Source: Clostridium gasigenes
GTDB lineage: Bacteria > Bacillota > Clostridia > Clostridiales > Clostridiaceae
DNA: 64,000 bases
Assembly (NCBI RefSeq): GCF_900104115.1
Contig: NZ_FNJM01000013.1
Coordinates: 23,069-87,068, forward strand
Reading direction: 5' to 3'
In this document: positions 44,199 to 52,657 of the stretch, one piece after another
Position numbering within the stretch: position 1 is the stretch's first letter
Layout of the letters: each line of letters begins with the position of its first letter
Made by a program: the position numbers and the translations under genes
The notes under the pieces: model-generated
What the model saw: only the letters and a program-made list of their open reading frames with translations
What the model was told of the DNA's origin: nothing
Databases searched by the model: none

Positions 44199-45884
44199 TT
44201 ATACTGCTCTTAATTTAATAAAGAAACTTATATCATTACCTATACATTCTGCCCATATTTTGCCCTCATGTAGTTCTATTATATTTTTAGATATCGCAAG
44301 TCCAAGGCCGCTACCTTTAACATTTGAATTCCTTGCTTCATCTGCTCTATAAAACCTATCAAATAATTTATCCATCTTTTCTTTTGTAATTGTTTCTCCA
44401 CTATTCTTAATTATAATATTCGCATATCCATTATTTTGATAAGAAGAAATAACAACTTCACCAGGTTTAAATGAATATTTTATTGCGTTAGAAAATAAAT
44501 TTTCAAAGACCCTAACTATTTTTCCTGTATCTATATTTACTTCTGTTTTATCATCTGCAAATTTCTTTACGACTTTTAATGAATTTTCATCAAAAAGAGG
44601 CATATATTCTTCTATTATTTGAGCTAAAAAATCTACTAAATTAACTTTTTCTCTATCTATTACTATTCCATTATTATTAAGCTTTGTATATTCAAACAAA
44701 TCTTCTATAAGTTCTTTTAATTGATTTGATTTGCTAAAAGCAATATCTAGATATTCCTTCATCATAGTTTCATTTTCATATTTCCCATCCTTAATCAGCC
44801 CAATATATCCCATTACCGATGTTAAAGGAGTTCTTAAATCATGCGAAACATTTGTTATAAGCTCACCCTTTGTTTTTTCAGCTGCTCTTTCGCCTTGAAT
44901 TCTTCTTTCAATTTCTTCTGTCATAGTGTTAATATTAACTGCAAGACTTGTAATTTCATCTTTACCTTTTTCTTCTACCCTATAAGCTAAATCCCCACAA
45001 GATACTATATTAACCCCTTTAACAATATCATCTAAGTATTTTATTTTTCTATTTGTTATAACTATAAAGGCAGATATAAATACTAAAACTGATAATATTA
45101 ATGCAAAGAACGATTTTTCCCCTTTATAGGTTTCTATATTTATTCTTGGTGTTGGAATTTCTGAATATATTAAATAGTTTCTAGTTTCTCCTATTTTAAT
45201 TGGATATAATAGTGTTCTTTCTTCTCCATCCGAAGCAATATTATTACTTTTATCTAAAATTGCATAAATATCAAGTTTTTCTTCTCCGGCTCCATTACTT
45301 TTATATATAACCTTTCCATCTAAATCAGTTAAATACACTTTGATCTTACTATCCTTATACATTAGTAATGTATTTTCAATACTTTCTCTATATACTCCTA
45401 CTCCTCCATTTTCATCTATAGAATTACTTTCATCATTACCATAATACCCTGATTTTTCTTTTTCATATGATATTTCATTTACTAGGTGCAATGCGTTATC
45501 TTTTATTGTTTCATAATCATATTCTATACTACTACTTGTATAATCTCTCGATAAAATATTGTTAGATATTCCATAAAATACAGCTGAAATTGAAAAACAT
45601 ACTGCAAAAACCACCATTAACTCAAAACGAATACTGTTCTCTATTCTCTTCATTAACCAATAAATAAATTCGTTTATTTTATTTCCAATTCTAGATTTCA
45701 AAAATTTATCCAAAAATCTTCTTGCAAATAATTTAACTCTATTTACAAGTTCTCTATTTTGTGCATTTTCTATTTGTCTTTCTCTGTTTAAATTTATTTT
45801 TTCTTCTTTCATCTGCTTTTCAAATATATTTTTTTGCTCTTTTATTTCCATCTTCTGCGTTTTATAATTGTTGTTATTTTTCAA
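44199..45884 (-). CDS. Sensor histidine kinase with large extracytoplasmic domain
   Basis: This 561-aa kinase has an unusual basic, coiled N-terminal cytoplasmic stretch (about 1-85), a membrane helix (about 88-108), an extracytoplasmic sensor (about 110-255), a second helix (about 258-278), HAMP (about 278-330), HisKA with NVSHDLRTPLTSVMGY (about 350) and HATPase (FENLFSNAIKYSF, GSGLGLAISKNI). The start is probably TTG at 45884, with GGGGGGTAGG about eight bases upstream; an ATG lies 11 codons further in. It overlaps the response regulator gene by 11 bp. Confidence 0.9.
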   Translation of the reverse strand: MKNNNNYKTQKMEIKEQKNIFEKQMKEEKINLNRERQIENAQNRELVNRVKLFARRFLDKFLKSRIGNKINEFIYWLMKRIENSIRFELMVVFAVCFSISAVFYGISNNILSRDYTSSSIEYDYETIKDNALHLVNEISYEKEKSGYYGNDESNSIDENGGVGVYRESIENTLLMYKDSKIKVYLTDLDGKVIYKSNGAGEEKLDIYAILDKSNNIASDGEERTLLYPIKIGETRNYLIYSEIPTPRINIETYKGEKSFFALILSVLVFISAFIVITNRKIKYLDDIVKGVNIVSCGDLAYRVEEKGKDEITSLAVNINTMTEEIERRIQGERAAEKTKGELITNVSHDLRTPLTSVMGYIGLIKDGKYENETMMKEYLDIAFSKSNQLKELIEDLFEYTKLNNNGIVIDREKVNLVDFLAQIIEEYMPLFDENSLKVVKKFADDKTEVNIDTGKIVRVFENLFSNAIKYSFKPGEVVISSYQNNGYANIIIKNSGETITKEKMDKLFDRFYRADEARNSNVKGSGLGLAISKNIIELHEGKIWAECIGNDISFFIKLRAV

Positions 45885-46590
45885 TTTTATAGCCTACCCC
45901 CCATACTGTTTTTATAAACTTAGGCTTTCTTGGGTCATCCTCTATTTTTTCTCTTACTTTTCTTATATGTACCATAACAGTATTATCAGATTTCATAAAT
46001 TCTTGTTTCCACACACTATTATAAATATTTTCTATGCTAAATACCTTGCCTCTATTTTGAGCAAGTACTACTAAAATATCAAACTCTGTTGGCGTAAGTT
46101 TTATCAAAACTTCATCTTTCCAAACTTCATGAGTCTCTAAGTTTATACCCAAATCATCTATTTCTATTATATTTTTTGCTTCTTTTGATCCATTATCTAT
46201 TATTTTATTTTTAGCATTAAACCTTTTATATCTTCTAAGCTGCGATTTAATTCTAGCTATTAACTCAAGCGGGTTAAAAGGCTTAGTTAAATAATCATCT
46301 GCTCCTGTATTAAGCCCAAGTATTTTATCTAAATCCTCACTTTTAGCTGATAGCATAATTATCGGCATTTCTCTTTCCTCTCTTATCTTTAAACAAGCCT
46401 CTATTCCATTTAACTTAGGCATCATTATATCTAATATAATTAAATCAACTTCTTCAGTTTTTAATATATCTAATGCCTCTTCTCCATTTCCAGCCTTTAT
46501 AGTCTTATATCCTTCACTTTTTAAATATATTTCAATTAGATCTCTAATTTCTTTTTCATCATCTACTATTAAAATTCTTTCTTTATCCAT
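45874..46590 (-). CDS. OmpR-family response regulator (VanR-like)
   Basis: This 238-aa protein has a receiver domain (IVDDEKEIRD, phospho-Asp in LIILDIMMPK about 53, Lys in DYLTKPFNP) and a winged-helix domain (LTPTEFDILVVLAQNRGKVF, TVMVHIRKVREKI). It is coupled to the kinase gene by overlap. The pair resembles the VanR/VanS type, but no vanHAX genes are present. Targets are unknown; the VanW/G5 and lysozyme genes nearby make cell-wall genes a guess. Confidence 0.93.
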   Translation of the reverse strand: MDKERILIVDDEKEIRDLIEIYLKSEGYKTIKAGNGEEALDILKTEEVDLIILDIMMPKLNGIEACLKIREEREMPIIMLSAKSEDLDKILGLNTGADDYLTKPFNPLELIARIKSQLRRYKRFNAKNKIIDNGSKEAKNIIEIDDLGINLETHEVWKDEVLIKLTPTEFDILVVLAQNRGKVFSIENIYNSVWKQEFMKSDNTVMVHIRKVREKIEDDPRKPKFIKTVWGVGYKIEK

Positions 46591-46736
46591 AACTAATCGC
46601 TCCCCTTAAATTATAATATAATTTTATCATATTATATTTATTAAACAAAATATCTAATATGTTATCTATTAATTAACCTAACTTTATTCTTAATTTCTTA
46701 ATAAAAAACTAATATAATTCTTAAAAATTTCTTAAT

Positions 46737-46799
46737 TTAGTGCCCTTCAAGAAATAATAGCTTAGTAAATAGGTCTATTATTTTTTTTAAAGCCTCTTA
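46737..46799. repeat. Dispersed palindromic element, copy 19
   Basis: TTTAGTGCCCTTCAAGAAAT and AATAGCTTAG...AGGTCTATTATTTTTTTTAA, closing with GCCTCTTA. It lies between the response regulator start and the ddl terminator. Confidence 0.8.
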
Positions 46800-46823
46800 T
46801 ACTTATATTTAAAAAGCAACTAA

Positions 46824-46860
46824 ATAAAGCCCTTGATTTATTATAAATCAAGGGCTTTAT
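46824..46860 (-). terminator. Terminator of ddl
   Basis: A 17-bp perfect stem (ATAAAGCCCTTGATTTA and complement, loop TTA), directly after the ddl stop codon. Confidence 0.9.
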
Positions 46861-46866
46861 AACTAA

Positions 46867-47772
46867 CTATCTTTTTTCTTTCATTGATGTTTCAATTATC
46901 ATATCTAATAACCCAGAGTAACTTACACCCCTAGCTTCTGCACTTTTTGGGAAAAGGCTTGTACTCGTCATCCCTGGCAGTGTATTTACTTCTAATATAT
47001 AAGGAATCCCTTCATTAGTTATTATCATATCTATTCTTGAATAAACTGCACACTTTAGAGCTCTATAAGTATCTAACGCCATTTGTTCTACTTCAGTGTG
47101 AAGATTTGATTCAAGTTCTATAACAAACTCATCTGCTCCACCAGCTGCATACTTTTGAGTATAATCAAAGAATTCAGCTTTAGGTTTAATTGCTACAACT
47201 GGGAACATTACATTTTCAAATACAGGACAAGTTATTTCATCACCTTTAATGTATTCTTCTATCATAACTTCTGTATCCCACTTCAAGCCTTCAACTACAG
47301 CATTTTCTACATCTTCTTTTTTAGTAATTTTAAACGTAGCAACACTTGAACCACCATTAGTTGGCTTTATAAATACAGGGTATTTTATTTCTTCTATAAC
47401 ATTATAATCTATTTCTTCTATGCTTCTAACATTTATCCATTTTGCAACTCTTATATTATGTGATTTTAATACACTCTTAGTTAAATCCTTATCCATACAC
47501 AATGCACTACTTAAAGGACCACAACCTGAATAAGGTATTTCTAAAGTTTGAAGCACAGATTGAACTGTTCCATCTTCTCCAAACTTACCATGAAGAGCAA
47601 GCAACGCAAAATCTATTCCTTTAACTTTGTTTATTATATCTTCCTTGTCATCAATAACAATTGGAACTACCTCATATTTATTTCTATCTATATTTTCAAG
47701 TATTGATTTACCACTATTTAAGGATACTTCTCTTTCAGAAGATATTCCACCCATTATTACTCCAATTTTCAT
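46867..47772 (-). CDS. ddl: D-alanine--D-alanine ligase
   Basis: This 301-aa ATP-grasp enzyme makes D-Ala-D-Ala for peptidoglycan. Motifs are GVIMGGISSEREVSLNSG (Glu in the first D-Ala site), LHGKFGEDGTVQ, PVFIKPTNGGSSVATFK, the omega-loop FFDYTQKYAAGGADEF with the Lys-Tyr pair of true D-Ala ligases, and LEVNTLPGMTSTS. VanA-type ligases have a His in that loop, so this is a housekeeping Ddl. The ATG at 47772 follows TTGGAGGGG. Confidence 0.96.
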   Translation of the reverse strand: MKIGVIMGGISSEREVSLNSGKSILENIDRNKYEVVPIVIDDKEDIINKVKGIDFALLALHGKFGEDGTVQSVLQTLEIPYSGCGPLSSALCMDKDLTKSVLKSHNIRVAKWINVRSIEEIDYNVIEEIKYPVFIKPTNGGSSVATFKITKKEDVENAVVEGLKWDTEVMIEEYIKGDEITCPVFENVMFPVVAIKPKAEFFDYTQKYAAGGADEFVIELESNLHTEVEQMALDTYRALKCAVYSRIDMIITNEGIPYILEVNTLPGMTSTSLFPKSAEARGVSYSGLLDMIIETSMKEKR

Positions 47773-47791
47773 TTTCTTCCCCTCCAAATTA

Positions 47792-47841
47792 TATAAGACA
47801 CTTTCAAAAATCTAACCTTGATTTGTTTTTGCAAATGACTA
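47792..47841. repeat. Dispersed palindromic element, copy 20
   Basis: TATAAGACACTTTCAAAAATC ... TTGATTTGTTTTTGCAAATG; compact copy in the ddl leader, about 20 bp upstream of its start. Confidence 0.65.
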
Positions 47842-47910
47842 AATTAAAATATCTTATAAAAATAATTTATTATTTACTAATATATTAAATTTAAAAATAC
47901 TAGTAAACAA

Positions 47911-47939
47911 AATAAAGACTTGATTATCAAGCCTTTATT
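47911..47939 (-). terminator. Terminator of nth
   Basis: AATAAAGACTTGA and TCAAGCCTTTATT pair (one G-U) downstream of nth. It is AT-rich, with little T-run on the exit side. Confidence 0.65.
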
Positions 47940-48053
47940 ATTATATCACTATATTGTATTGAATTATATATTACAACTCTACACTTTTATTTAAGAATTT
48001 TCTTTTTTATCATTTGGACTTAGTTGTAATAAAATAACAAACAAAATTTATAA

Positions 48054-48692
48054 CTAGTTATTTTTTTCAATATCCTTAAAGTATTTACATTGTTTTGTTA
48101 ATCTACATTCATTACACTTTGGATTTCTAGCTACACAGCATCTTCTCCCATGAAAAATCAAAAGATGATGTGCTTCGCTCCATTCTCTCTTAGGTAATTC
48201 CTTTTGAAGTTGCTTTTCTACTTCAAATACATTATCTGCATCTGCTAAGGCTAATCTGTTTGCTATTCTAAACACATGGGTATCAACTGCAATAGATGGC
48301 ACTCCAAAAGCATTTGATAATACTACATTTGCAGTTTTTCTTCCTGCTCCTGCAAGAGAAGTTAGTTCTTCCATAGTTTTTGGAACTTCACCATTAAAGT
48401 TTTGCTTTAACTGATTACACATTATCATAATATTTTTTGATTTAGTTCTGTATAATCCAATTTGCTTTATTTTAACTTCAAGCTCATCTATACTTAATGT
48501 TAAGAAAGCATCTAAATCTGGATACTCTTTAAATAGCGACTCTGTTATCTCATTTACTTTTTTATCAGTCGCTTGAGCTGATAATATTGTAGCAACTAAA
48601 AGTTGAAATGGTGTTCCATGATTAAGTTCACATTTAGCATCTGGATATTCCTCTTTTAATATATCTAATATCAATTTTGTCCTTGGCTTCAT
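48054..48692 (-). CDS. nth: Endonuclease III
   Basis: This 212-aa DNA glycosylase/AP lyase removes oxidised pyrimidines. The helix-hairpin-helix is LTSLAGAGRKTANVVLSNAF with the catalytic Lys (about 119), the catalytic Asp is in VDTHVFRIANRL (about 137), and the [4Fe-4S] cluster is C-x6-C-x2-C-x5-C (CVARNPKCNECRLTKQC). GAGAAGGTG precedes the ATG. Length is standard. It is a single-gene unit. Confidence 0.97.
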   Translation of the reverse strand: MKPRTKLILDILKEEYPDAKCELNHGTPFQLLVATILSAQATDKKVNEITESLFKEYPDLDAFLTLSIDELEVKIKQIGLYRTKSKNIMIMCNQLKQNFNGEVPKTMEELTSLAGAGRKTANVVLSNAFGVPSIAVDTHVFRIANRLALADADNVFEVEKQLQKELPKREWSEAHHLLIFHGRRCCVARNPKCNECRLTKQCKYFKDIEKNN

Positions 48693-48792
48693 ATCTTCAC
48701 CTTCTCTCTAAATATTATATTCTCATCTTTTCATTTACTATATCAATTAGTTATTATTCTCTAAACCCGTATATATTATTAACGATAAAATA

Positions 48793-48819
48793 AAGCTACT
48801 CAAATAATTTGAGTAGCTT
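48793..48819 (-). terminator. Terminator of plsC
   Basis: A 13-bp perfect stem AAGCTACTCAAAT/ATTTGAGTAGCTT just after the plsC stop codon. Confidence 0.85.
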
Positions 48820-48828
48820 AGTGTTTTA

Positions 48829-49545
48829 TTATTCTTTAGAATTAGTATATACACCTCTATACTCTTCTGGTAATAAATTTGCTATAGATTTCATTACATA
48901 ATCCATTGATTTTTTTTCAAATTCTTTTTTATCTTCATCAGCTGATCTAACTGGAAGTGTTATAGGTTCACCTATTCTCACATGTACATCTGCATGTTTC
49001 CATGTTTCATCTGCCATAGTTCCACCTTCATTTATTGGAAGTAGTTTTTCTGTTCCCCATAAAGCTATTGGAACTATAGGTGCTTTTGTTAACCTTGATA
49101 TAAGTAAAATACCCTTTTTAGCTTCTATCATAGATTTGCCTCTACTTCTTGTACCCTCTGGAAACATGACCATATTTTGTCCGCTTTTAATAAGTTTAAC
49201 CATATTAGTTATTGCGTCTTTATCTGCTGTGTTAGGTTTTATTTGAATATTTTTAACTAATCTAGTTCCAAGGTTAGTTACTGGATCATCTGAAAGCTTC
49301 GCTCCTGCAATAAAAGTAGGATCATATTTTTTTCTAAGCAACATATCTATAACTAAACCATCTGCATTACTTAAATGATTTGATATAAATATTTTAGCAC
49401 CTTTAACTTTCTCTATGTTTTCTAAGCCTTGAACATCAAAGCTTCCATATTTTTTCAAATATCTATTCACAGCAATCTTTGTAAATTTAACTAATAAACT
49501 CTCTGGTAACATTTTCATTATCTTTACTACTATTGGTGATAACAT
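48829..49545 (-). CDS. plsC: 1-acyl-sn-glycerol-3-phosphate acyltransferase
   Basis: This 238-aa membrane-associated enzyme makes phosphatidic acid. It has the acyltransferase motif H-x4-D (SNHLSNADGLVID, about 54-66), FPEGTRSRGK (about 124-133) and the IVPIALWGTE block. The N terminus is amphipathic and weakly hydrophobic. GGTGAGGGG precedes the ATG. It is one of three phospholipid genes in the window, with dagK and pssA. Confidence 0.94.
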   Translation of the reverse strand: MLSPIVVKIMKMLPESLLVKFTKIAVNRYLKKYGSFDVQGLENIEKVKGAKIFISNHLSNADGLVIDMLLRKKYDPTFIAGAKLSDDPVTNLGTRLVKNIQIKPNTADKDAITNMVKLIKSGQNMVMFPEGTRSRGKSMIEAKKGILLISRLTKAPIVPIALWGTEKLLPINEGGTMADETWKHADVHVRIGEPITLPVRSADEDKKEFEKKSMDYVMKSIANLLPEEYRGVYTNSKE

Positions 49546-49585
49546 TAATATCCCCTCACCTTCTTAAACTTTAGGCACCGCACAA

Positions 49586-49647
49586 TAAGAGAGCTTAAAA
49601 AATAACAAGTCAAAGATTATGACTGATTATTTTTCGAAGTTCCCTAA
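49586..49647. repeat. Dispersed palindromic element, copy 21
   Basis: TAAGAGAGCTTAAAAAATAAC ... TTATTTTTCGAAGTTCCCTAA. It is flanked by two further fragments (TTAGGCACCGCACAATAA and TAAGTCATCTTGAAAAAACA... to ATGCCTTA at 49682), suggesting nested or repeated insertion. Confidence 0.75.
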
Positions 49648-49708
49648 GTCATCTTGAAAAAACAACAGAAAAACATGCCTTATCTACCTAATATTATATT
49701 TTATAATT

Positions 49709-50689
49709 TTATAAAAGTCTATTTATATAATTTATAATGTATGGTGATTCTGTTTCTAATTCTTTTATACTATCTAAATCATTTTTAGCTAATTTTATAA
49801 TTGCGTTTCTTTTCAATACATTTTTACCTCTCCATCCACAGGAGGTTTTTAAAAATGTTTCTTTAAAATCCTTATTATTAATATATGCTAAAACTTTTGT
49901 ATTATTTTCATTCATAAAAGAAAATGGTTTGAATTCTTCTATATTTGAAAACAATGCATTTTTATTATATGGACATACGTCTTGACAACTATCACAACCA
50001 AAAACTCTTCCATTTAACAATTTAATATATTTATCTTCCAAGTCTTTTTTTTGTGTTAAATATGATAGACATATATTACAATTTTTTCTATTTATATTAA
50101 TAGCCTTAGTAGGACATGCGTAATAACAAGCTTCGCAATCTTTACATTCCTTAAAGTTATTTAACTCTTCAAATGTTCTTAAATCATCACTGTTAATCTC
50201 TAAATTTGTTATTATTTCTCCAAGGAAAACAAATGAACCATATTTCTTTGTTATTATCATATTATTTTTACCTATAAACCCAACTCCAGCTAAATATGCA
50301 ATATATCTTTCTGGTAGAGTATTACTATCAACTAAGGAGATTGCAACTCCACCAAGACTTTCTATATAATTACATATTTTGTTTAAATATGATTTAACTA
50401 CTTTATGATAATCTTCGCCTCTTGTATAAACTGAAAATCCATTATTAATATATTCTACGTTATGTAGGTAAGGGAAAGCTATTGATATAATAGTTTTTCC
50501 CTCTTCCATATATATATTAGGATTTATTCTTTTTTCTATATTCTCTTCTTCGAATTCATTTTCTAAATTAAAAGCTTTTCTTCCATTGTAAAACTCTCTT
50601 AGTTCATTAAACTCTCTGCATTTTATAAAACCTATTGTATCTAGCCCTAAAAATTCGCAGTAATCTTTTATTTTTTCTTTTAACTCCAT
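49709..50689 (-). CDS. queG: Epoxyqueuosine reductase QueG
   Basis: This 326-aa cobalamin- and Fe-S-dependent enzyme completes queuosine synthesis in tRNA. The N-terminal half contains ISIAFPYL, YTRGEDYHKVVKSYL and AYLAGVGFIGKNNMII; the C-terminal half carries two cysteine clusters (CKDCEACYYACPTKAI and CDSCQDVCPYNKNA) that bind two [4Fe-4S] centres. TTAAGAGGG precedes the ATG. It is somewhat shorter than HEAT-repeat forms. A dispersed repeat lies just upstream of its ribosome site. Confidence 0.94.
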   Translation of the reverse strand: MELKEKIKDYCEFLGLDTIGFIKCREFNELREFYNGRKAFNLENEFEEENIEKRINPNIYMEEGKTIISIAFPYLHNVEYINNGFSVYTRGEDYHKVVKSYLNKICNYIESLGGVAISLVDSNTLPERYIAYLAGVGFIGKNNMIITKKYGSFVFLGEIITNLEINSDDLRTFEELNNFKECKDCEACYYACPTKAININRKNCNICLSYLTQKKDLEDKYIKLLNGRVFGCDSCQDVCPYNKNALFSNIEEFKPFSFMNENNTKVLAYINNKDFKETFLKTSCGWRGKNVLKRNAIIKLAKNDLDSIKELETESPYIINYINRLL

Positions 50690-50701
50690 CTTTTAACCCT
50701 C

Positions 50702-50759
50702 TTAAGGCATCTTGAAAAATATACATCTCACCTTGATTTGTTATTTTTTAAATGCCTAA
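50702..50759. repeat. Dispersed palindromic element, copy 22
   Basis: TTAAGGCATCTTGAAAAATA ... TTATTTTTTAAATGCCTAA. It fills the cysE-queG gap, ending 9 bp from the cysE stop and starting 13 bp before the queG start. Confidence 0.88.
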
Positions 50760-50768
50760 ATAATCATA

Positions 50769-51353
50769 TTAAATGATCATATCATTATATATTTTTTTCT
50801 TTTTCCCATGAATATCATTTACTTCTATAATACAGTTTGATATTCTAACAATATTTTTAGCAGCTCTTCCAACTGCTGTTGCACCTTTTGGAACTTCCTT
50901 AACCACAACTGAGTTAGCCCCTATCTTCGCACCTTCTCTAACTGTAATCGGACCTAAAACTTTTGCTCCAGCTCCAATTACAACATTATCTTCAATTGTT
51001 GGATGCCTTTTCCCTATATCTTTCCCTGTACCACCTAATGTAACCCCATGATAAAGCACTACATTTTCACCAATTTCTGCTGTTTCTCCAATTACAACCC
51101 CCATACCATGATCTATAAATAAACCTCGTCCTATTGTAGCTCCTGGATGTATCTCTATTCCAGTAAAAAATCTTGATAGTTGAGATATTACCCTTGCAAT
51201 AAAGTATAATTTGCGTTTAAATAAAAAATGTGACATTCGATATGCAATTATCGCATGAACTGATGGATACAAAAGAAAAACTTCTATTTTACTTTTTGCC
51301 GCTGGGTCATTTTTCATTATATTATTTAAATCATATCTTAATCTATCAAACAC
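50769..51353 (-). CDS. cysE: Serine O-acetyltransferase
   Basis: This 194-aa enzyme makes O-acetylserine for cysteine synthesis. It has a short N-terminal helical domain (about 1-60) and a left-handed beta-helix of hexapeptide repeats ([45 protein letters not shown]). The start is GTG at 51353, with GGGGG eight bases upstream. It follows cysK by 26 bp and shares its leader. It is the short form seen in many Firmicutes. Confidence 0.96.
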   Translation of the reverse strand: MFDRLRYDLNNIMKNDPAAKSKIEVFLLYPSVHAIIAYRMSHFLFKRKLYFIARVISQLSRFFTGIEIHPGATIGRGLFIDHGMGVVIGETAEIGENVVLYHGVTLGGTGKDIGKRHPTIEDNVVIGAGAKVLGPITVREGAKIGANSVVVKEVPKGATAVGRAAKNIVRISNCIIEVNDIHGKKKKIYNDMII

Positions 51354-51379
51354 AGCTTTTACCCCCTTGTTTAAATTAA

Positions 51380-52288
51380 TTAATCATATATTCCCATGGA
51401 AATATACTTTTCACCACCATCTGGAGCTATTACTAGTACTTTCTTTCCTTTGCCTAACTTTTTAGCTACTTCTATAGCTGCATAAATTGCTGCCCCTGAT
51501 GATATACCAATTAAAACCCCTTCTTTTATTGCAAAATCCTTTGTTGTTTTAAAAGCATCTGCATCTGAAACTTGTATAATTTCATCTACATACTCTTTAT
51601 TATATATAGAAGGTATGAAACCTGCTCCTATTCCTTGAATTTTATGTGGACCTGGCTTTCCTCCAGTTAATACAGGAGAGTTAGCTGGTTCTACTGCCAC
51701 TACTTTTAAGTCTTTTATTTTATTCTTTAAGTTCCTACCAACTCCAGTTATAGTTCCACCTGTGCCAACCCCTGCAACAAAAACATCTAAATCACTTATA
51801 TCTTCAAATATCTCTTCTGCTGTTGTACTATAATGTTTTTCTGGATTAGCTAAGTTTTCGAATTGTTGCGGCATAAAGTATCCTTTTTCTTTAACTAATT
51901 CATTAGCTTCTTCAATTGCACCCTTCATTCCTTTAGCACCCTCAGTTAAAACCAATTCCGCTCCATAAGCCTTTATTAAATCTCTTCTTTCTTTACTCAT
52001 AGTTTCTGGCATAACTATAACAACCTTGTATCCTTTTAAATTTCCTATCATAGCTATTCCAATTCCTGTGTTTCCACTTGTTGGTTCAACTATTGTATCT
52101 CCAGCTTTTAATAACCCAAGTTCTTCTGCCTTTTCTATCATTCCAATGGCTGCTCTATCTTTTACACTTCCACCTGGATTAAATTTTTCAAGCTTTACAT
52201 AAACCTCTGCGCTATTTTCATCTACCAAATTATTTATTTTTAATATTGGTGTCTTTCCTATTAATTCTAAAACTCCGTTATATATCAT
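51380..52288 (-). CDS. cysK: Cysteine synthase A (O-acetylserine sulfhydrylase)
   Basis: This 302-aa PLP enzyme joins O-acetylserine and sulfide. The PLP Lys is in [12 protein letters not shown] (about 43), the phosphate loop is [10 protein letters not shown], and the substrate loop is [16 protein letters not shown] precedes the ATG. It is the first gene of the cysK-cysE operon, whose promoter lies about 320 bp upstream with a terminator-like hairpin in the leader, so control in the leader is likely. Confidence 0.97.
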   Translation of the reverse strand: MIYNGVLELIGKTPILKINNLVDENSAEVYVKLEKFNPGGSVKDRAAIGMIEKAEELGLLKAGDTIVEPTSGNTGIGIAMIGNLKGYKVVIVMPETMSKERRDLIKAYGAELVLTEGAKGMKGAIEEANELVKEKGYFMPQQFENLANPEKHYSTTAEEIFEDISDLDVFVAGVGTGGTITGVGRNLKNKIKDLKVVAVEPANSPVLTGGKPGPHKIQGIGAGFIPSIYNKEYVDEIIQVSDADAFKTTKDFAIKEGVLIGISSGAAIYAAIEVAKKLGKGKKVLVIAPDGGEKYISMGIYD

Positions 52289-52402
52289 TCTTATACACTC
52301 CTTCTTTTATATTTTATAATTTCTCTTCAAAAAAACTACTTTAAGTTATACTATTCTTTCAGATATCTTAGTCTTTCTCAAAATTAAATAATTTTACAAA
52401 TG

Positions 52403-52440
52403 AAAAAACCCCGCCTCTATATATAAACTATATAGAGACG
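52403..52440 (-). terminator. Terminator/attenuator hairpin in the cysK leader
   Basis: CGTCTCTATATA and TATATAGAGGCG pair around TAAAC, followed on the minus strand by GGTTTTTT. It lies about 165 bp downstream of the predicted transcription start and 115 bp upstream of cysK. GAAGTT/AACTTC copies just upstream could form an alternative stem. Confidence 0.75.
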
Positions 52441-52455
52441 AAGTTAACTTCCCTG

Positions 52456-52512
52456 TAGGGAACTTCAAAAAAATAGCTAGTTATTCTAATCTATTTTCTT
52501 TCAGCTCACTTA
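52456..52512. repeat. Dispersed palindromic element, copy 23 in the cysK leader
   Basis: TAGGGAACTTCAAAAAAATA ... AATCTATTTTCTTTCAGCTCA. It is inside the predicted leader and abuts the attenuator-like hairpin. Confidence 0.7.
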
Positions 52513-52609
52513 TACTCTAATTAGGTTATATTCAAATAACCATCTTTTATGCTACTTTTCTTTTTTCGCAATTTTTAATTCCGAGCATTTTAATATGCTT
52601 TATCTTTTT

Positions 52610-52637
52610 ATTATATTCTTTTCACTAAATTTGTCAA
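52610..52637 (-). promoter_or_regulatory. Sigma-A promoter of cysK-cysE
   Basis: On the minus strand TTGACA (52637-52632) and TATAAT (52615-52610) are 16 bp apart, both consensus. It gives a leader of about 315 nt. Confidence 0.88.
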
Positions 52638-52657
52638 CCTTGTTCATTGAAATTATT

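Noticed and set aside
44158..44212. Another copy of the dispersed repeat at the end of the kinase gene
   Set aside because: Only a short A-rich segment resembles the left arm; no right arm or GGCA edge is visible.
41341..47772. VanW, VanRS-like two-component system and D-Ala ligase as a vancomycin resistance cluster
   Set aside because: No vanH or vanX is present, the ligase omega loop has the Lys-Tyr pair of true D-Ala-D-Ala ligases, and VanW/G5 proteins are common in clostridia without resistance.
52289..52657. T-box or SAM riboswitch upstream of cysK
   Set aside because: The promoter and terminator layout fits, but I could not find the TGGTACC T-box sequence or an S-box core, so I only report an unassigned leader.
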